A stretch of DNA of 64,000 bases, taken from Albula goreensis. Lineage: Eukaryota > Chordata > Actinopteri > Albuliformes > Albulidae. Positions 11,643 through 25,069 of this stretch are shown one piece after another. Under the pieces are notes generated by a model. That model did no database searches. It was not told where the DNA came from and saw only the letters and a list, made by a program, of their open reading frames with translations. The position numbers and the translations under genes were made by a program. Each line of letters starts with the position of its first letter. Within the stretch, counting starts at the first letter, position 1. Where the stretch lies: positions 12,696,292 to 12,760,291 of the forward strand of contig CM040765.1 in NCBI GenBank assembly GCA_022829145.1, in the 5' to 3' direction.

Positions 11643-12460
11643 TTACATACATAATACTGGCATGCAATAAAATGACCTTATGTTATTTTGGCTTGAGCAC
11701 TTCCTCCCCTTTTTTCTAATCTTGTGTTGTACCTCTGCCCAGCCTGTGCTGTTTGTTAGTGCCTGTTGAGAGTGCAATGACACACATCCATTTCTTATAT
11801 CCAATCTCCTTACTGGAAATGTCAGAGACTCAGATAAGGACTGCAACTGTACCTGATCAAATGCCTTGTCTGCGTTCAACAGCAGGGCCAGGGTGCTTTG
11901 TTGTGTCTTATCACAACACCGCGACGTGCCATGATGGCCTCTGATGTCTGAAAAGGAACATCTTCAATCAGGTCACGCTTGATCGGGCTATTCAGCAGTG
12001 TCTCAAATCTTTTCCAACCAGAACTATGGTCCATATTTTACTGTTGAATCTAATGAGCAAGGGATCTAAGTTATGTTGTCTGGGGGTCTATTTCTTAATA
12101 TTAGTGAGATATATGCTTGCTTAAGAGTACTATGGAGATCACCTTCTCATAACTCTTTGTATTTTTCATGCAAAGATTGGTTCAGCCACAAGGTTTCTGC
12201 TCAATATTCAGGGCCTTGGCTGTCTGGTCCAGGGGGGTTTTCCACTTTTAATGAATTGAATAACTTCCAAAATTTCTCCTCTAGAGATGTCCTTATTGAG
12301 TTTAGCCTTGTCCTTTTCTGACAGTGCTGAGAGAGAAACTTTATTTCAAAAGTCTTGAATGCTATAGCTTGAAATTTTAGAATGAGATGGAAGTGACTGG
12401 AAATCTCCATGTATATATTTTTAATTTCATTTGGCTACATGTGAGGAATCTGCAGATCAG
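11643..12460 (-). mobile_element. L1-type LINE relic (reverse transcriptase)
   Basis: Read on the minus strand, L1 reverse transcriptase landmarks appear in the right order across frameshifts: a helix ending NPPGPDSQG near 12.23 kb (L1: APGPDGF), AYISLIL near 12.11 kb (L1: the E-A-x-I-x-L-I block), and NADKAFDQVQ near 11.86 kb (the DAEKAFDRV motif before the catalytic domain). Stops and frameshifts interrupt it and the YADD box is not seen. A dead fragment; outer edges are not defined. Confidence 0.7.
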
Positions 12461-12898
12461 TCCTTTAATGAAGTGTAATGAAGCTGAATGAATTCTGATT
12501 TAGGTTGGCTTTTCTTTTAACTAGCCTTGCCAGAAGGCTAATCATGTTATAGCCTGATTCATAACTCATGTATCTTTTGGATCAGTATCTGTTCCAGTAA
12601 ATAGCTCATTGTCAGCTGTTCTTGTTATGATTGCTGTAATTGTCATCTCTGAATTAAAACATTTTTTATCATTATAATGTCTCATCTTCCACCACAAGAA
12701 GCAACACCAATATTCTCTGTTCTTGTCAAGCTCTGTGTTAACAACGTTAAGTACAGAGCCTCGTGTTTGATCAGTGGTTGAGTGAAATGTTGGGTTGTTG
12801 ACTGGTTAGCATCCTCTCTCTCTGGGAAGCAATGGGCAGCCCTACTAGTGCCAAAATTTGTGGCAAGGGTCTGAAAGAGAAAGATAGGCTTTTGTCTT

Positions 12899-12934
12899 TG
12901 TGTGTGTGTGTGTGTGTATATATGTGTGTGTGTG
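12899..12934. repeat. (TG)n microsatellite
   Basis: TG dinucleotides interrupted once by TATATA. Confidence 0.9.
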
Positions 12935-13104
12935 GGGGTGAATGAATGAATGATACTGTATCATATATTTGATTTAAATAGGGATAATTTATATGCAGTT
13001 ACCATTTTTTTCCAAACCCTTTTTATAGAAGCACCAATTTTTTGGTCCTGTCATTTTCATCACACTAACACATATGAACAGACACTTGCTTATTCAGACT
13101 CATA

Positions 13105-13125
13105 CACACACACACACACACACAC
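13105..13125. repeat. (CA)n microsatellite
   Basis: About ten uninterrupted CA units. Confidence 0.85.
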
Positions 13126-13199
13126 TTTCTCATCCCTTAATGTTTTGCAGGGAACATGATGGAGAGTCGTTGCCTAACTATCTGGTCAAGGTCACCTGA

Positions 13200-13680
13200 T
13201 AATAAGAGAGATTGTGAATGGAGGGCAGCAGCCTTGGGTAATGAGATTTATGACCCTCGCCCCCCAACCTCTGTCAGCCAATAACATGATTTATAACCTT
13301 AACAGGTGGCCAATACTAGATAGCAGCCCAGGTTCACACTTTATCACAGTGGTCAGCTCATTGCCACAGATGACCGCGGCCACAGATGCAGCTGTGCGAG
13401 GTTGCACAAAAATATTTACTCGTCTGATGCGGCCAGCGGTGAAGATTAACGACACAGGGGATTTTTCTGTCAGGCCTGGACACGGGCCAGAGCTTTCCAG
13501 GACAGAGAGATTTCTGACGGGCACGTTTCCGCCTCATAATGTAGGAAACCTCTCAGCATGAGGCTCTGTCCCCTGTCAGTTGCCCTCAAAGACCCCCCGC
13601 CCCCATCCTGGCAGCTCAGCACGAGATTAAGCTGTTCCCTCCCTATAGTTCCCTGCCCGTCTCCCACTTTATTCACAGAT
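13200..13680. promoter_or_regulatory. Candidate conserved regulatory island
   Basis: 480 bp of unique, G+C- and CpG-richer sequence with homeodomain-like (CAATAACATGATTTAT), E-box (AACAGGTGG) and AGATTAA motifs. Overlapping open frames exist on both strands but match nothing I recognise and lack splice signals. Confidence 0.3.
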
Positions 13681-14272
13681 CAGCATGATGCAAAGCAAAA
13701 TATTACATCTAAATATGTACTGCATAATTAATTAAAATCAACACTAGCTGCTTGATGCTGGTTGTGTATTAAGTTATCACACTGCACCAATCACCAATCT
13801 TGACACCATTCAAGTGGCTGGTTACATTTTACTGTGCTTGCTATGGTCAATCCATACTCGATGAGAATCTGTGATTTTTCCCACAAAATTCTGTACATCA
13901 TGACCCCTAAACAAAATCCATAATACCATCCAATTATGAAGCCCTGCTGTTGCCTGCAGCATGACCTTTCCACCATTTGGCTAAAAGCAGTACATGCCCA
14001 TATATTAATGGGATTCCACTGGTAAGCACACAGAAAATGGCATAGATTATTGAACAATAAGGTACAGCCCAGCAAGGCCTTGCAGTAACCCCATTTTCAG
14101 CATTAAATCAAAAGAAGACACCGCAGTGACTTAGCAGGGACAATGTTGTGCATGCTCTTGTCTATACACACAAACACTGTTTGTGAGCCTCACTCCACTT
14201 GATACCAGTGCCTTCACAGTTGAAAAGCTTTTTGCAGTGCTCGGTTCACTGAATGTTTTCTTTTTTCTACAG

Positions 14273-14322
14273 GCTGTTTTGTGACCCACGGGCACTTGAT
14301 TCTACATCCCTGCACCTACTGG
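14273..14322 (+). other. Possible short exon of an unidentified plus-strand transcript
   Basis: A 50-nt segment with a good acceptor (TTTTTTCTACAG) and a strong donor (CTGG|GTGAGT). It is open in one phase-1 frame as LFCDPRALDSTSLHLLG and in another as CFVTHGHLILHPCTYW. I recognise neither. It may be an exon of a long non-coding RNA or chance. Confidence 0.25.
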
Positions 14323-15502
14323 GTGAGTACAGAAGCCAACAATCTTGTCTCAAAAGACATACTCATGCAGTAGAGAACACCATTCATTCAAGACATTACA
14401 GCAACTTGTCAGGAGTCTGATAGTAGCAAACAAAAGCAACACGCAACAATAGTTTAGCTAACCAGCTATGCTATATTCTCCATAAAAAAGGCTACCTGGC
14501 TAAAACTACCAGTGGTAGAAACTGGTAGAATCTGTTTGCTATGAACTATGTTTCAGTTATCCCCCTGCTGTTTAGTTACTTTTTGCCAGTTGAAAGTTTA
14601 TATGTTTCTAACCCCAGCCATCAACCTTTGAGCAAATCACTCGCATTTGTTCTTCTTGCATGGCAGATGTGGACAAATAAAGTCAATGGGCTCAGTGTTG
14701 TGTCCTCTCTAGACCACATCCCAAAACCGTAGATGTTATCCCTGATTTGCACCTCGGGAAAGATATTTAGAATATTTTGCCTGTTTAAATCACAAGGCAA
14801 TCAGGGATCAGATGAAGATAATTAAATTCAGCACACTGAGGAGATGATATATTGCTTAATTTGTATTTGTTACAAACATGGAGATGAACATATTACCTGA
14901 CATTTTGACAAAGCTTTCAACAAGGGAATCTGGAAGTGGATTTAGCATATGTACAAAGGAACATTAAGTACAAAGAGGCATTTAATTTCAAATATGCAAT
15001 ATTCAGGTGAGTGATGAGTCTTATTTTGGATGTTTATCAAAATAAATCATCGTAATAAGTGAAGTAAACAGTAAAGGTTAGTAACAGAGCAATTAATGCT
15101 TCTGAGAAGGCATATCCGACAAATTGAATCTGATATACCTCTGAAAATTTCCAATATGTAAAATCTGAAGTGTATTCTGTCATCAATGCAATGATCAAAC
15201 AAAACAGTTGTTAAAAAAAAAATCAAGAAATTAGTTTGTCGAGTGAGAGGAATGAAAATGGCTTGCTCTCCCTCCTCGCTCAGCTTGAACACTATCCAAG
15301 AGGAAGCAGAATCTGTATTGAGAATGGAGGAGGTGTTATTTCTGCATCTATCATAAAGTGAACTTTGAATATTTCTATAAATACACACAGCCATTGTGAG
15401 GGAATTTTTTGACTTAAAGGTGTGGGTGGTTGGTGTCGTTCAATGTGTTCTTCAGCATATAGGTTAGCATAGGGATAGAAGCTAGTAGGATCACTCAAAT
15501 GG

Positions 15503-15800
15503 GTGACACAGACATGCAGGTGCAACTCTACCCCATGCCCACAGCCCTCGCTCACCCTCGCCCCCAACACAAAACCCCTAGTCCCCCCAGTCTTCATCTG
15601 CACTCTGCCTCCATCCGCTCTGCCCGGCTGCTCTCCTCCAGCTCCACGGCTCACTCAATGTGCTGAGCTTCACTGCAGCCCCGGGCCCTGCTTAGCATTC
15701 ACCGCACACACAGCGGAGGGAGGAAGGGGGAGAGAGGGAACCAGAAACAGAGAGAGAAAGAGAAAGGCAGAAAAGAGAGGGAGACAGTTATTATTATTAC
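15503..15800. other. C-rich then purine-rich unique segment
   Basis: A C-rich stretch (15531-15690) passes into a purine tract rich in GAGAGA (about 15712-15785). The open frame through it is low-complexity proline/serine and is not a credible protein. It could be a regulatory island or simple-sequence DNA. Confidence 0.3.
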
Positions 15801-18800
15801 TATTATTTTGATTTTTTTCTCTTTGCAGTGTTGTATTTTAAGAAATGGTTTGCTTCGACTGCATGATGCAATGCAATTTCAAGCCAGTAGGCATGAAAGG
15901 GAAAGTGAAAACGAGAGAGACACAGAGGCGTGGAGGACAAAATAAATTCTAATTTACTGTGTGGTGCTGTAGGCTTTTTATGTCAGTATTCACTCATTGT
16001 TTCATTGAAGAAATGGTAATTGTGCAGCGTTAATTGTATACTAAAGTGGCGAATAATGGTGTGATCCCACGCAAATGTAACACAGCCGCACAATAAAGCC
16101 GAGGTTAAATGCAATCTGATATTTCCATTTGCACGGCTCCTCCTTCATACACCTCTAATGTATCTGGGCCATAATCAAGACTCTTCAAATGAAGTATGAT
16201 TTTGCACCTCGTCAAATTAACTGTTATCTTGCATTGAGTCATTACTTTGTACATAAAGTTAACAGTTTTATATAGTTTCATTTTATCTAATGATTTTACA
16301 CTTATTACCCAAGGTGAGTGGTTTTCTGTTGTCATTGTGTAACATCTTTTTCTCACAGACCAGCAACCAAGTGATATCTACTGTGACCTGCATGGTCACA
16401 CTTTATACAAAGTAAATGTACTATAAAGTCTTCATAAAGCATTTATAACACAATTATTACCACAGAATAATGTCTTAATAAGTCATTCATCAGTATTTTT
16501 GCAGGAAATGTAACTAAAGGGTGGATGATAAGCCAATTGAATCATTTACTTTGTCCCATTTGAGAAAAGCATTTCACATTTTTTCGTTATCTTTCACAAA
16601 ATATAGTATTTTCAACTGATGAATTACTGCAACAGAATAATAACAACTGTCCAGTAATTATATGTGTGCTGGTCCTAATATGAGCATGATTTGGAATGCC
16701 TGGCCATTTTGGCATGTCACTGTAATATATCCTGTAAGGTCAGACTATAGCCTGGTATTCATGTTCTCCAAAATACATGCCATGCCAGCTGCTGCTTTAT
16801 TTCACTGCGCAGTTCATTTTCCCAAAGGAACCTTTTACTCATGCAGCTTCAGGCTGTAGAGGGTGCACTTGTGGAGGGAGGTGGGCAATACCCCCTTGTC
16901 TAAAACTCCCCTCCCTGGGGGACGCTATATCTAACAGTGATACAGTTGCTGATAGCATTCTCAGGATTCAGTGCAGGACTGTGGTCTTGCCTTATGGGAG
17001 GGAGTCTGTACATCCCTCTGTATCTATTTTGCTTGCAGTTCAAGCACTGGATAAATTTTAATTCAGACTATTGTTTTGTGAAAAGTAGACACAGAATCAG
17101 ATCCAGAATCCAGAATCAGTTATTTTGGGCTGAACAAGTGTCAACACTGTCAGTCCCATTATTGCAATGGTGTACAGGATAAACCTCCAGGTATCTAATT
17201 CCTTTATCTGAAAATGCATCCTTGAATCCGTACATTCAGCTTATATATGGATATTGTCTGGTCTCCCTCTTTTCACACCCTGGAATATTTCCTTAGCTAT
17301 GCTTATCTGTTTTTCCGTGCATCACACTAACAAAAAGCCCTAACAAAGCAAGAAAAATCAAAATGCACTCAGGTTTTTCTGAACCGCGTTTGAACCACTA
17401 CAAGGAGGGGATCGACAGCTGAGATCCACAGAGGAGCACCTGTAGTTACTGGGAACAGAATTTCTCAAAAAAACAAACAGCTCATTAGCCTTGAAATGGA
17501 TTAACCGAAGCACAGCAAGGCTGTCTCGAGCATTATGCAATTCAGAAAACCTTGTACCTTCGCATTAATTCGGTTGTGCATTCACCAGCCAGGTTTAAAG
17601 GGTCCCTCCTGAATATTTCATGCACTGTTTTATAATTGGTACATTCACATAGATGTGTCTTCTACAGCATTTCAGTTTGCGATTTCACATTTGTCAACAG
17701 TTGTGTGCACACAGTGCAGAATCATCCTGAAGGGTTCTGTTGAAGTTCCGTTGATCTAACCCGGCTCATTTACTCCAAGAGAATGGTGCATAAGATTCAT
17801 AATTACAATATAAATGTGTAAATACTCATAAATACTTTAACTGGCTGAGAACTGTTGACAGTGATGACTTTCCCAGAGGGGATTGGCTCTCACTTGCCCA
17901 ATATTGTGATGTCAGGTGGTAGTTGCAGCCTACAGCATAACCATGAATTTTAACCTCCCTCCCTGGTTGGCTGTATGGCCAGTAGTGGTCATTGATGGAT
18001 TTGGCAGTATGAGGAGTAGATTCCAAGCCATGGGCTACACCACTGCACAGAAAATGAATGCGTTTGCTGAAAATACCATCTGACAGCTCATGTAATTACA
18101 TTTTTAAACTATATACTGAAATGAAATGCCCAGCCTGTCCTTTCTTTTCCCTCACTTTAATGATTGCTAAATCTATAATGTATTGCATTTATATATCAGT
18201 TTTTCATGATCTCAATGTGTTATATAACTATGAGGGGAGAACTCTCTTCTGCATTCACCAATGAGTAGTGCCTAGACTGGATTATTCAGACCCAGAATGC
18301 TCTGTTGAAGTTTAATCAATAAATCTTTGAATGAAAAAAGAAGTGGAAATTTGGTGACATTCAATATGGAAATAGAAATTGAATATTATAAATAGAAAAA
18401 GTGAAAATGAGAGATACACACTCCTTTAACATTCCTTTAAAGGGCGGTCTTCATTACATGCCCTATCAAGGGTCACTTGATGAACTGCCCCATCTAAACA
18501 AGGATAAGCATAGAGTACCCCTTAAATGAAGGGTGGACATTTCCAGGCATGGAGGACCGGTGTGAAAGCAAGTTCTTGCGCTACTTAATAGCCTTGACTC
18601 ATTTAAGCATTTAGCTCCATGCATCTTCACTGGTTCGGTCAGAAACAGTTCAAATGCAGACATGAGACCAGCCTATGGCTATAATTTATGTTCTTATCAA
18701 GAAATTTAGTTAAACTGTCAGACCTCATTAATGATTGGGCTACTTAAATAATCACAAGATGAAGTTAGCATGAAATCCAGGAATACAACCATTCTTACCT

Positions 18801-20629
18801 ACCCCTGCCTCAAAATGAATGCTAGGTTTCTCTTGCCTCATGTATATCATGGTTGAGGAGGGGATAAGTTGGCTTATGCTAGATTAATGTTAAGGCATGC
18901 TATCTATCTTTAGCAGGGCAGGCAGACTTGGTATGGCAAAGATATTTATGGATTTCATTCCTTTCAAACCCTGAAGTACATCAGATACATTATTAGACTA
19001 AGCGACCACAAGTGACAGTGTGCTTAAAGCCGTCAGTATTTCACCATTAAGAAAGATACTGGAAATATGCAGGATTGTGGATCAGAGCTGCCTTCTGCTG
19101 ATTTTGATCTGTAGCCAAACAAATTGACATTGAATACATTTACTGAAAATTTATGCTTTTTGCTCGGAATAACAACCTCCCCTATCGTAGGTTGCCATTT
19201 CAATGCTTATTTCAATAGTTAACGAAAGATGGAGATATGTACAGCATTTTAGTGCACAGTTTGAACTTTGTTATTCATTGTGCGATGAAAGAAACTCATC
19301 ACAGCTCAGATTCTGTGGTGTTTTCTGCATAACGGAAAGCAGAATCTTTTTTAATATTCACGGAATGTTTTGCAGCGGTTCCCTTGTCAAACACAAAAAG
19401 AACATTTTCTGTTCAACTATGACATGCACAATGCCCTTCAAACAAGTCATTCTGTGCTCTAACAAAACTGTAGCAGCAGTACATGCATGGTATGCTTTAT
19501 TTGAACTCCATTTCCTGTTCAAACTAAGACACTGACAGTGCCCTCATACAAATGATATTGCGCACTAACAAATCTGTTGCATGAATAAATACAAAATATG
19601 TGTGACCTTCAATGTTCTCTCGCAGATCTGCATCTAATACTTTCCTTTTTAGACTCAAAATGTTCTCTGCTGGTTCTGGAGGGCCTGATGGCCGCCTGAT
19701 CTCTGGTTCGGGTGGTGGATAACTATGAGAGAAGAGGGCAGCTTCAATTTGGAGTCCGCTATGTTCATAGGGATGCTGACTGGATGATGAGGTACATATG
19801 GAATATGTGCATAAATGCTAAAACCAACAGTATTATCTAATCTAATCTCATCAAATTATTATTTTTTTGTTAGAGGGAAATCCTACCTGGTAGCACAGGA
19901 CAGAAATGGAGAATCTTGACCCTGCTGTTTCTCATTTCTTGCATTCTTTCCCTTTAATATTTATGTTTCTCATCTGTTGGTACTCACAGTTTGACTTTTA
20001 ATTGACTGTGTATTTTTTAATTGGTGAATATTAGTGTGTAAACTGTAGTGGTTGTCACTGCCACTGAAACTGGTTTTGAGTCCCTCTCTCTCAGGTTAAA
20101 TTTTACATTAGTAGGCTGAAAGTGTATGACTTTGAGTTCTGCACTGAAATGCATCATCCTGTTACTCCCATTGTAGACTGAGTGTATGACAGTGTGATGG
20201 GTGGGACTGCTCAGGTCTCTCATTAATGCAGGTGCAGATGCCGCAGAGGGTGCACCCAGACGCTTCAGCCCCTTTTGGTTGGCTTTGGACATACTGGGCC
20301 ACACCCTTTAATGACTCAAGTCCTTTTCACATGACCACCTTAGTTACCACGCCTCCGAAGCACAGGCAGGACCAATCACGGCTCGTCATGATCACTATGG
20401 TGAGTGAAACTCCGCCCCAATAAGAAAGTCATACGAGTTCACTTTCTGACAGAGGACAAGAACCCACGCAACTTCTTGGTGTCAGATTGCAGCTGTTTAC
20501 AGTTCCAGTGGTATCATAATTCTGGTTCACTCATCCTTTCATTATCTGATCATTATGTCTCCTGTTTGTCTTTCTTGCTGGGCAATTTGAACCAATTACA
20601 TTTATAGTTCAAAGCTATAAAGCCGCCCG

Positions 20630-21180
20630 TGTCGTGTCACGCATAAATGAGGGCTGTGGATCCCCATGTGCTGCTTCGCCTGCCACCCCGGCTGAGCGGA
20701 GGCTGCTCCTGGCTCCGGCAGGAAGTAGGTCAGGTCTGCGGTTGCAAGGGAGAGAAATCGCAAATCTTTTGATCATCTCGTCGAGATGAAAAAAGAATGG
20801 GGGCGAGATGAGGGCGAGCGACCCTGGAGCGGACCGTTTGGGGGTTCCGGCACATCGAGCGGGGGCGGCGGGTGTGAGGACATTCGCGTGTGCGTGGCGG
20901 TGATTGACGTCCCCTGCCCCCATCCGGGAGAATAAATGAATACGTGATAGGCCCCGCAGTGTCAGGCTCGATGCCGAGCCCGCGCGCAATCTCGGCACCA
21001 TTAGCGGCTGAGATTGATTCTGGCGGCTGTGTGTCGGTAACGATATAGGGCCGGGTAACGTGCCTGCCCTCTGAGATTTTGATGAGCAGGTTATTTACGA
21101 GGTCTGGAGTGGCCCTGTTGTTTTCATTGATGAGCGGTAGACATTCGGAGCATTCCAACACAGAAAGTCCTCCTTCCTGA
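20630..21180. promoter_or_regulatory. Candidate CpG-rich regulatory island
   Basis: About 550 bp with many CpGs inside A+T-rich DNA. Features include TCATCTCGTCGAGATGA, a near-perfect palindrome at about 20773-20789, ATTGACGTCCCC (CRE-like) and CACCATTAGCGGCTGAGATT. Open frames of 128 and 143 codons on the minus strand overlap in different frames, which is typical of G+C-rich non-coding DNA. It could be a CpG-island promoter or a conserved enhancer. Confidence 0.3.
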
Positions 21181-21449
21181 GACCACCCTATTTAATGTGC
21201 TTGTTCCTGTAAGACAGGAGAGGAGTGGGTGGATGCAGCTGGTCCCTGAGAGACTGGGACTCACTGTCTGTGTGACATTAGGCTCCTTACTCCGGAGTGG
21301 ATATCCTCAAGGCTAGACAGTCTTTATGACAGGCTAGTGTGCTCTGTGCCAGGAGAGACAGCACAAAACCGATTAAAGCAGAGATGCAGAAAGACAAAAG
21401 CCCTTGCTGCCTTAAAGCGCACCCCACACAATATCTACACGTTTCTTTG

Positions 21450-21603
21450 AAAGCTCACACACATGCACACAAACACACAGACTTGCAGTGGTTGCGCACA
21501 CATTCACATACAACAGGCATGCATTCATGCACACTTACCATGGTCACACACAGACACGCACACATACATTCTCTCACAACGATCGCTTACAGGCACGTAC
21601 ACA

Positions 21604-21634
<31 letters not shown>

Positions 21635-21665
21635 GCACACAATCTCAGGCACAAACAGACACACA
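21450..21665. repeat. CA/TC-rich simple sequence
   Basis: Imperfect CACACA units with a pure (TC)n-(AC)n core at 21604-21640. Three overlapping histidine/threonine-rich open frames here are artefacts of the repeat. Confidence 0.85.
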
Positions 21666-21679
21666 GCCTCGAGCGCAGC

Positions 21680-21960
21680 CAGACCTGCGGGCCCCTCCAT
21701 TAGATAGGGAGCAATCTGCCGGCGAGGCGCGCCTCGGTGAGACACATCAATTTGCCAGGTTTAGCGCGCTCGCTGCCCCCAGAGGACATATTGATTATTT
21801 CTCCCCCAAAGTGACAGATAGCATTTTCTGGAGGTAATGGAGATGGATGGTGGGCCCACGAGCAAGCCACCAGGGGAGGAGGGGTGGGTGGGGGGCTGAA
21901 TCTCCTATCTCCCCGCTGAGCCAACCAGCAAATTTAATAGAGATTTAAATCCAGAAAAAC
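21680..21960. promoter_or_regulatory. Candidate conserved regulatory island
   Basis: Unique sequence next to the simple repeat, with GGCGAGGCGCGCCTCG, CATATTGATTATTTC (homeodomain/FOX-like) and AAGTGACAGATAGC (MEIS-like). No coding sense. Confidence 0.28.
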
Positions 21961-23239
21961 TACATTTTATGTGAAAGTAAAGGAGAAAACCCTAACAAGA
22001 TTGGAAATTAAAAAAATATACAGATAAAAAGCTTGCGGAGCTTATTTTTTTTTCCTTTTTTTTCTCAGTCCGAGTCTAAGCCTTCCAAAACACACTGCTG
22101 TAGAAACTCATGTGGTCTTGCATGCAGGGTTAGTTTAGGCAATGTGTAGAGGGCAGGTTACATTTCTGAACAAGTAAATAGCTATAACGAGACTCGTTAG
22201 GAGACTACATTGCTTTTAATGAGAAAATCTGTTTCATCAGCTCCCTATAGGCCAGCTCGATAAACATCATGATCTGCTCAAAGTTACTTCATTTGTTTGC
22301 TTTTCATTCTTTCTTTAGAGAAATTAAGAGTCTCATTTTCCTCTGCAGCCAAAACATGTTGTTATGATCCAGGCACTTGCTGCCCTTTCCTGGAAAAGTA
22401 ACATAATGACTGTTGAAAAGGGAATTGCATCTGTTAAAAACAGCAGTAAGGAGTTTAAAATGGGTCACTGTTTTTTTTTTTTTTTTTTGAAGAACTACCT
22501 CTTGACTCTGTCACCGCCATTTTAGAACCGGCAGAGCAGGATCTTGAGTTGACACATCGTCAATGACAATGTATGAGTCATTTCAGCAGAGCAGCTAGTG
22601 CACATGTCGGGACTGAAGCATGCGGCGCCTCGGATATGGGCACTTTCTTCCTCCACAAGTGAAGTAGAAAAACAGATTCAGGTATATGATCACAAAAGCA
22701 CTGAAAACACAGGAGCTGCTCCCGGTAGTTCCATGGTGTATCAAATTCAAAGAAGTGCAGTCACTTACAAAGACCATGAAGGCACTCAGATACTGACTTT
22801 TAAAAATGACTCGAGTTTCAGGAAACAGTAAAACATCACCTATCTATCATTTCATTGACCTGTTGAATGTGCTACTGTTCGTATGGTTGTCTCATGACAC
22901 AGAACATTATTTCTACCAATTATATTATTTCTGCTTGCTTGAGTTGATAATAATAAACTCATTAACCTTGTGGTTAACTAAACAAATATTTATATTTCCA
23001 GAGTATTAATTCCATAGCAACATAATGACATATGCTTATCTGCACTTAAAAAAGTGCATTGCAAATTATAGAAAGTAGTGTGCAGGTGTTACAGAACGAG
23101 TCATAAATATTATTTGCGCTTTAAATTGAATGTGCATTATAAATGGTAGGAAGTGGTTTGCAGGTGTTGTAGAATGAGTCACAAATATGGGCTTTTCTGT
23201 GCTTTTTCATCATTGGCACCATGGTGCGAGACTTATTTA

Positions 23240-23560
23240 CCACAGAATAATCCTCTGCCTCCAACAGTCCAATCTCTCACTTTGCCCTGGAACAGTTCGA
23301 TGAACATACTTATTTTCATGGATTTATTTTTGGATGCCTGAATGACTTTACTCAACTCTTTAAATTGTTCAGTTTCAATATAAATGAATTCTGGGGGATT
23401 TCCCTTTGTGCGCAGACACCTCTCGATTAGTCCCAGTGCTTCTTGCGGATCGGGCTGCGTGCTCTCACACAAGAACAAAGCGCCCTCGATATCAATCTTA
23501 TTAGCAAGCCTCTAATTGTGTTCATTTTTTTCTTCGCAAATGCATTTTTGTGATGACTGG
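23240..23560. promoter_or_regulatory. Candidate conserved regulatory island overlapping an 81-codon open frame
   Basis: Contains a run of homeodomain and SOX-like motifs (AACAAAG, ATATCAATCTTATTAGC, CTCTAATTGTG, ATGCATTTTTG) with CpGs, typical of developmental enhancers. The minus-strand open frame 23478-23233 (ending GGRGLFCGK) reads like a protein by composition but has no family I recognise and no evident splice sites, so regulatory DNA is preferred. Confidence 0.3.
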
Positions 23561-25069
23561 GCTTGTCAGACTGTGATTGTGAAGGAATAAACTAAAGCCT
23601 GCATTTATTTGTAAGTCAAAGCTGAGGAGAAATGATTATTGAATCAGACCGCACTGTTGTACTTCTGTTCCCCTGGTACCTGAAACAACACTTTGCTGAG
23701 AGTGACAGCACCGTAGTCAGGCCTCTGTTGGATTAATGAGTCTAATGAATTGTGAGGTTATTTTGAAGCCTTTTCGATTTTTTTATTTTATTTTACCAGG
23801 ACATCTCTGTTAAAGTGAATGAATGTGACTTTACAATATCAGCTCTCAATTGTCGGCAGCTTGATGAGTAATAAATGTGTGCATGTAAACCAAACTCATT
23901 AGTCCTAATTCACCAACACATTTTGGTTAAAAGTCACAAGTTTGTAAACTGTGAAATTTCTGGTAAATTCTTTCATGAAGGTAGCTGGAGATATTTTAAT
24001 CTGCACAAACTTTGGCAGAATTTTAAATAATAATAATTTATTCTCTTGTGTTATCAGCACCATCACAATAATCGTCTTCATCATCATTCTGTCACATCCC
24101 TGAACAGACAGTTTTTAATAGCCTTCATAATTAGATTTAAACTCCTAAAATACGAGCAATGGGAATGGAGTTTGTTCAGAACTCAGCTGTCATCTTCATG
24201 TTTATGAAAAGTAATGTCAAATGCACCAGTTCACACGTTTGGTTAAATGGGCTTGGGTCCTTCTGATTCCCTCTGGGAAATCCCACTGTGGATCACTGGG
24301 GACAGCCTGTTGTTTTCATATGGCGCTCTTTGAAATACAGATAATTTGATTGATACTGACCATGTTATAGATGGTGTTGTGGAAAGGTCACATGATAAGT
24401 GAGAGACATTGACAATTAAAGTAAAAGTAAAATTTAATATGAAATTTATTATGATCAGCAAGGAAACAGACAGAGTTGTTTACCAATTAATACATCTGCT
24501 CAGAAGACAAATCTACATGCGTATAGTTAGTTATAGTTGATATCACACAATTTATAATGTAAATATGCATCCCTGGACATATTATCTCACTGCAGGGGAC
24601 ATGCAAATTAGAGATCCAGAGGAACTCCCCTCTTAGAACAAAATGTACTCCCATGACAATATTGACATTTAACTATGCAATCAGAATGTCTTTGCAGGAG
24701 TGAGACCATGCGTGTGTGTGCCTACTGGAATGAGGGCCATCGACTGACCATTTGTTAGACAACAATATTTACTTTGTATCTCAGATCATCCCGCAAGCAG
24801 CCCTGGGTGAGAGCATCTGAAAAATAAATACTTAACAAAAATAGTGACCAGAAAGTTCTCTGAATCAGCCCTCCACAGAGTAAACCTGGTTTTATAAAGA
24901 TGGTTATATAAGGAAGGTATTACAGGGTTAAAACATGTTCAGCTGGCAGTGTAAGTCGGTTGTTGATTAAAACGCTGATGGAGGTACGGCATGTTCAGAA
25001 TAAATGAAGATGTTTGTTAAATGTATTAAGCAGTGGCTGGCTGTTTCTTCATGCGTGTTTCACACTGCG

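Larger units (their letters stand above)
12461..20629. other. Intergenic, no recognised protein gene
   Basis: 8 kb of mostly A+T-rich sequence. It contains two dinucleotide repeats, unique G+C-richer islands at 13.2-13.7 and 15.5-15.8 kb, a possible plus-strand mini-exon at 14.27 kb and a repeat-like stretch at 16.39-16.50 kb starting GGTCACACTTTATACAAAGT, a theme common in fish DNA transposon remnants. Nothing else is recognised. Confidence 0.5.

Noticed and set aside
15503..15811. Proline/serine-rich 102-codon open frame
   Set aside because: Low-complexity, ends in a purine-run translation, and no splice sites or family match.
20615..21161. Minus-strand open frames of 128 and 143 codons
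   Set aside because: They overlap each other in different frames within CpG-rich DNA, show no domain I recognise, and carry no splice or start context; long chance frames are expected there.
21339..21837. Three overlapping open frames of 71-124 codons
   Set aside because: Thr/His/Ser-rich translations of CA/TC simple sequence.
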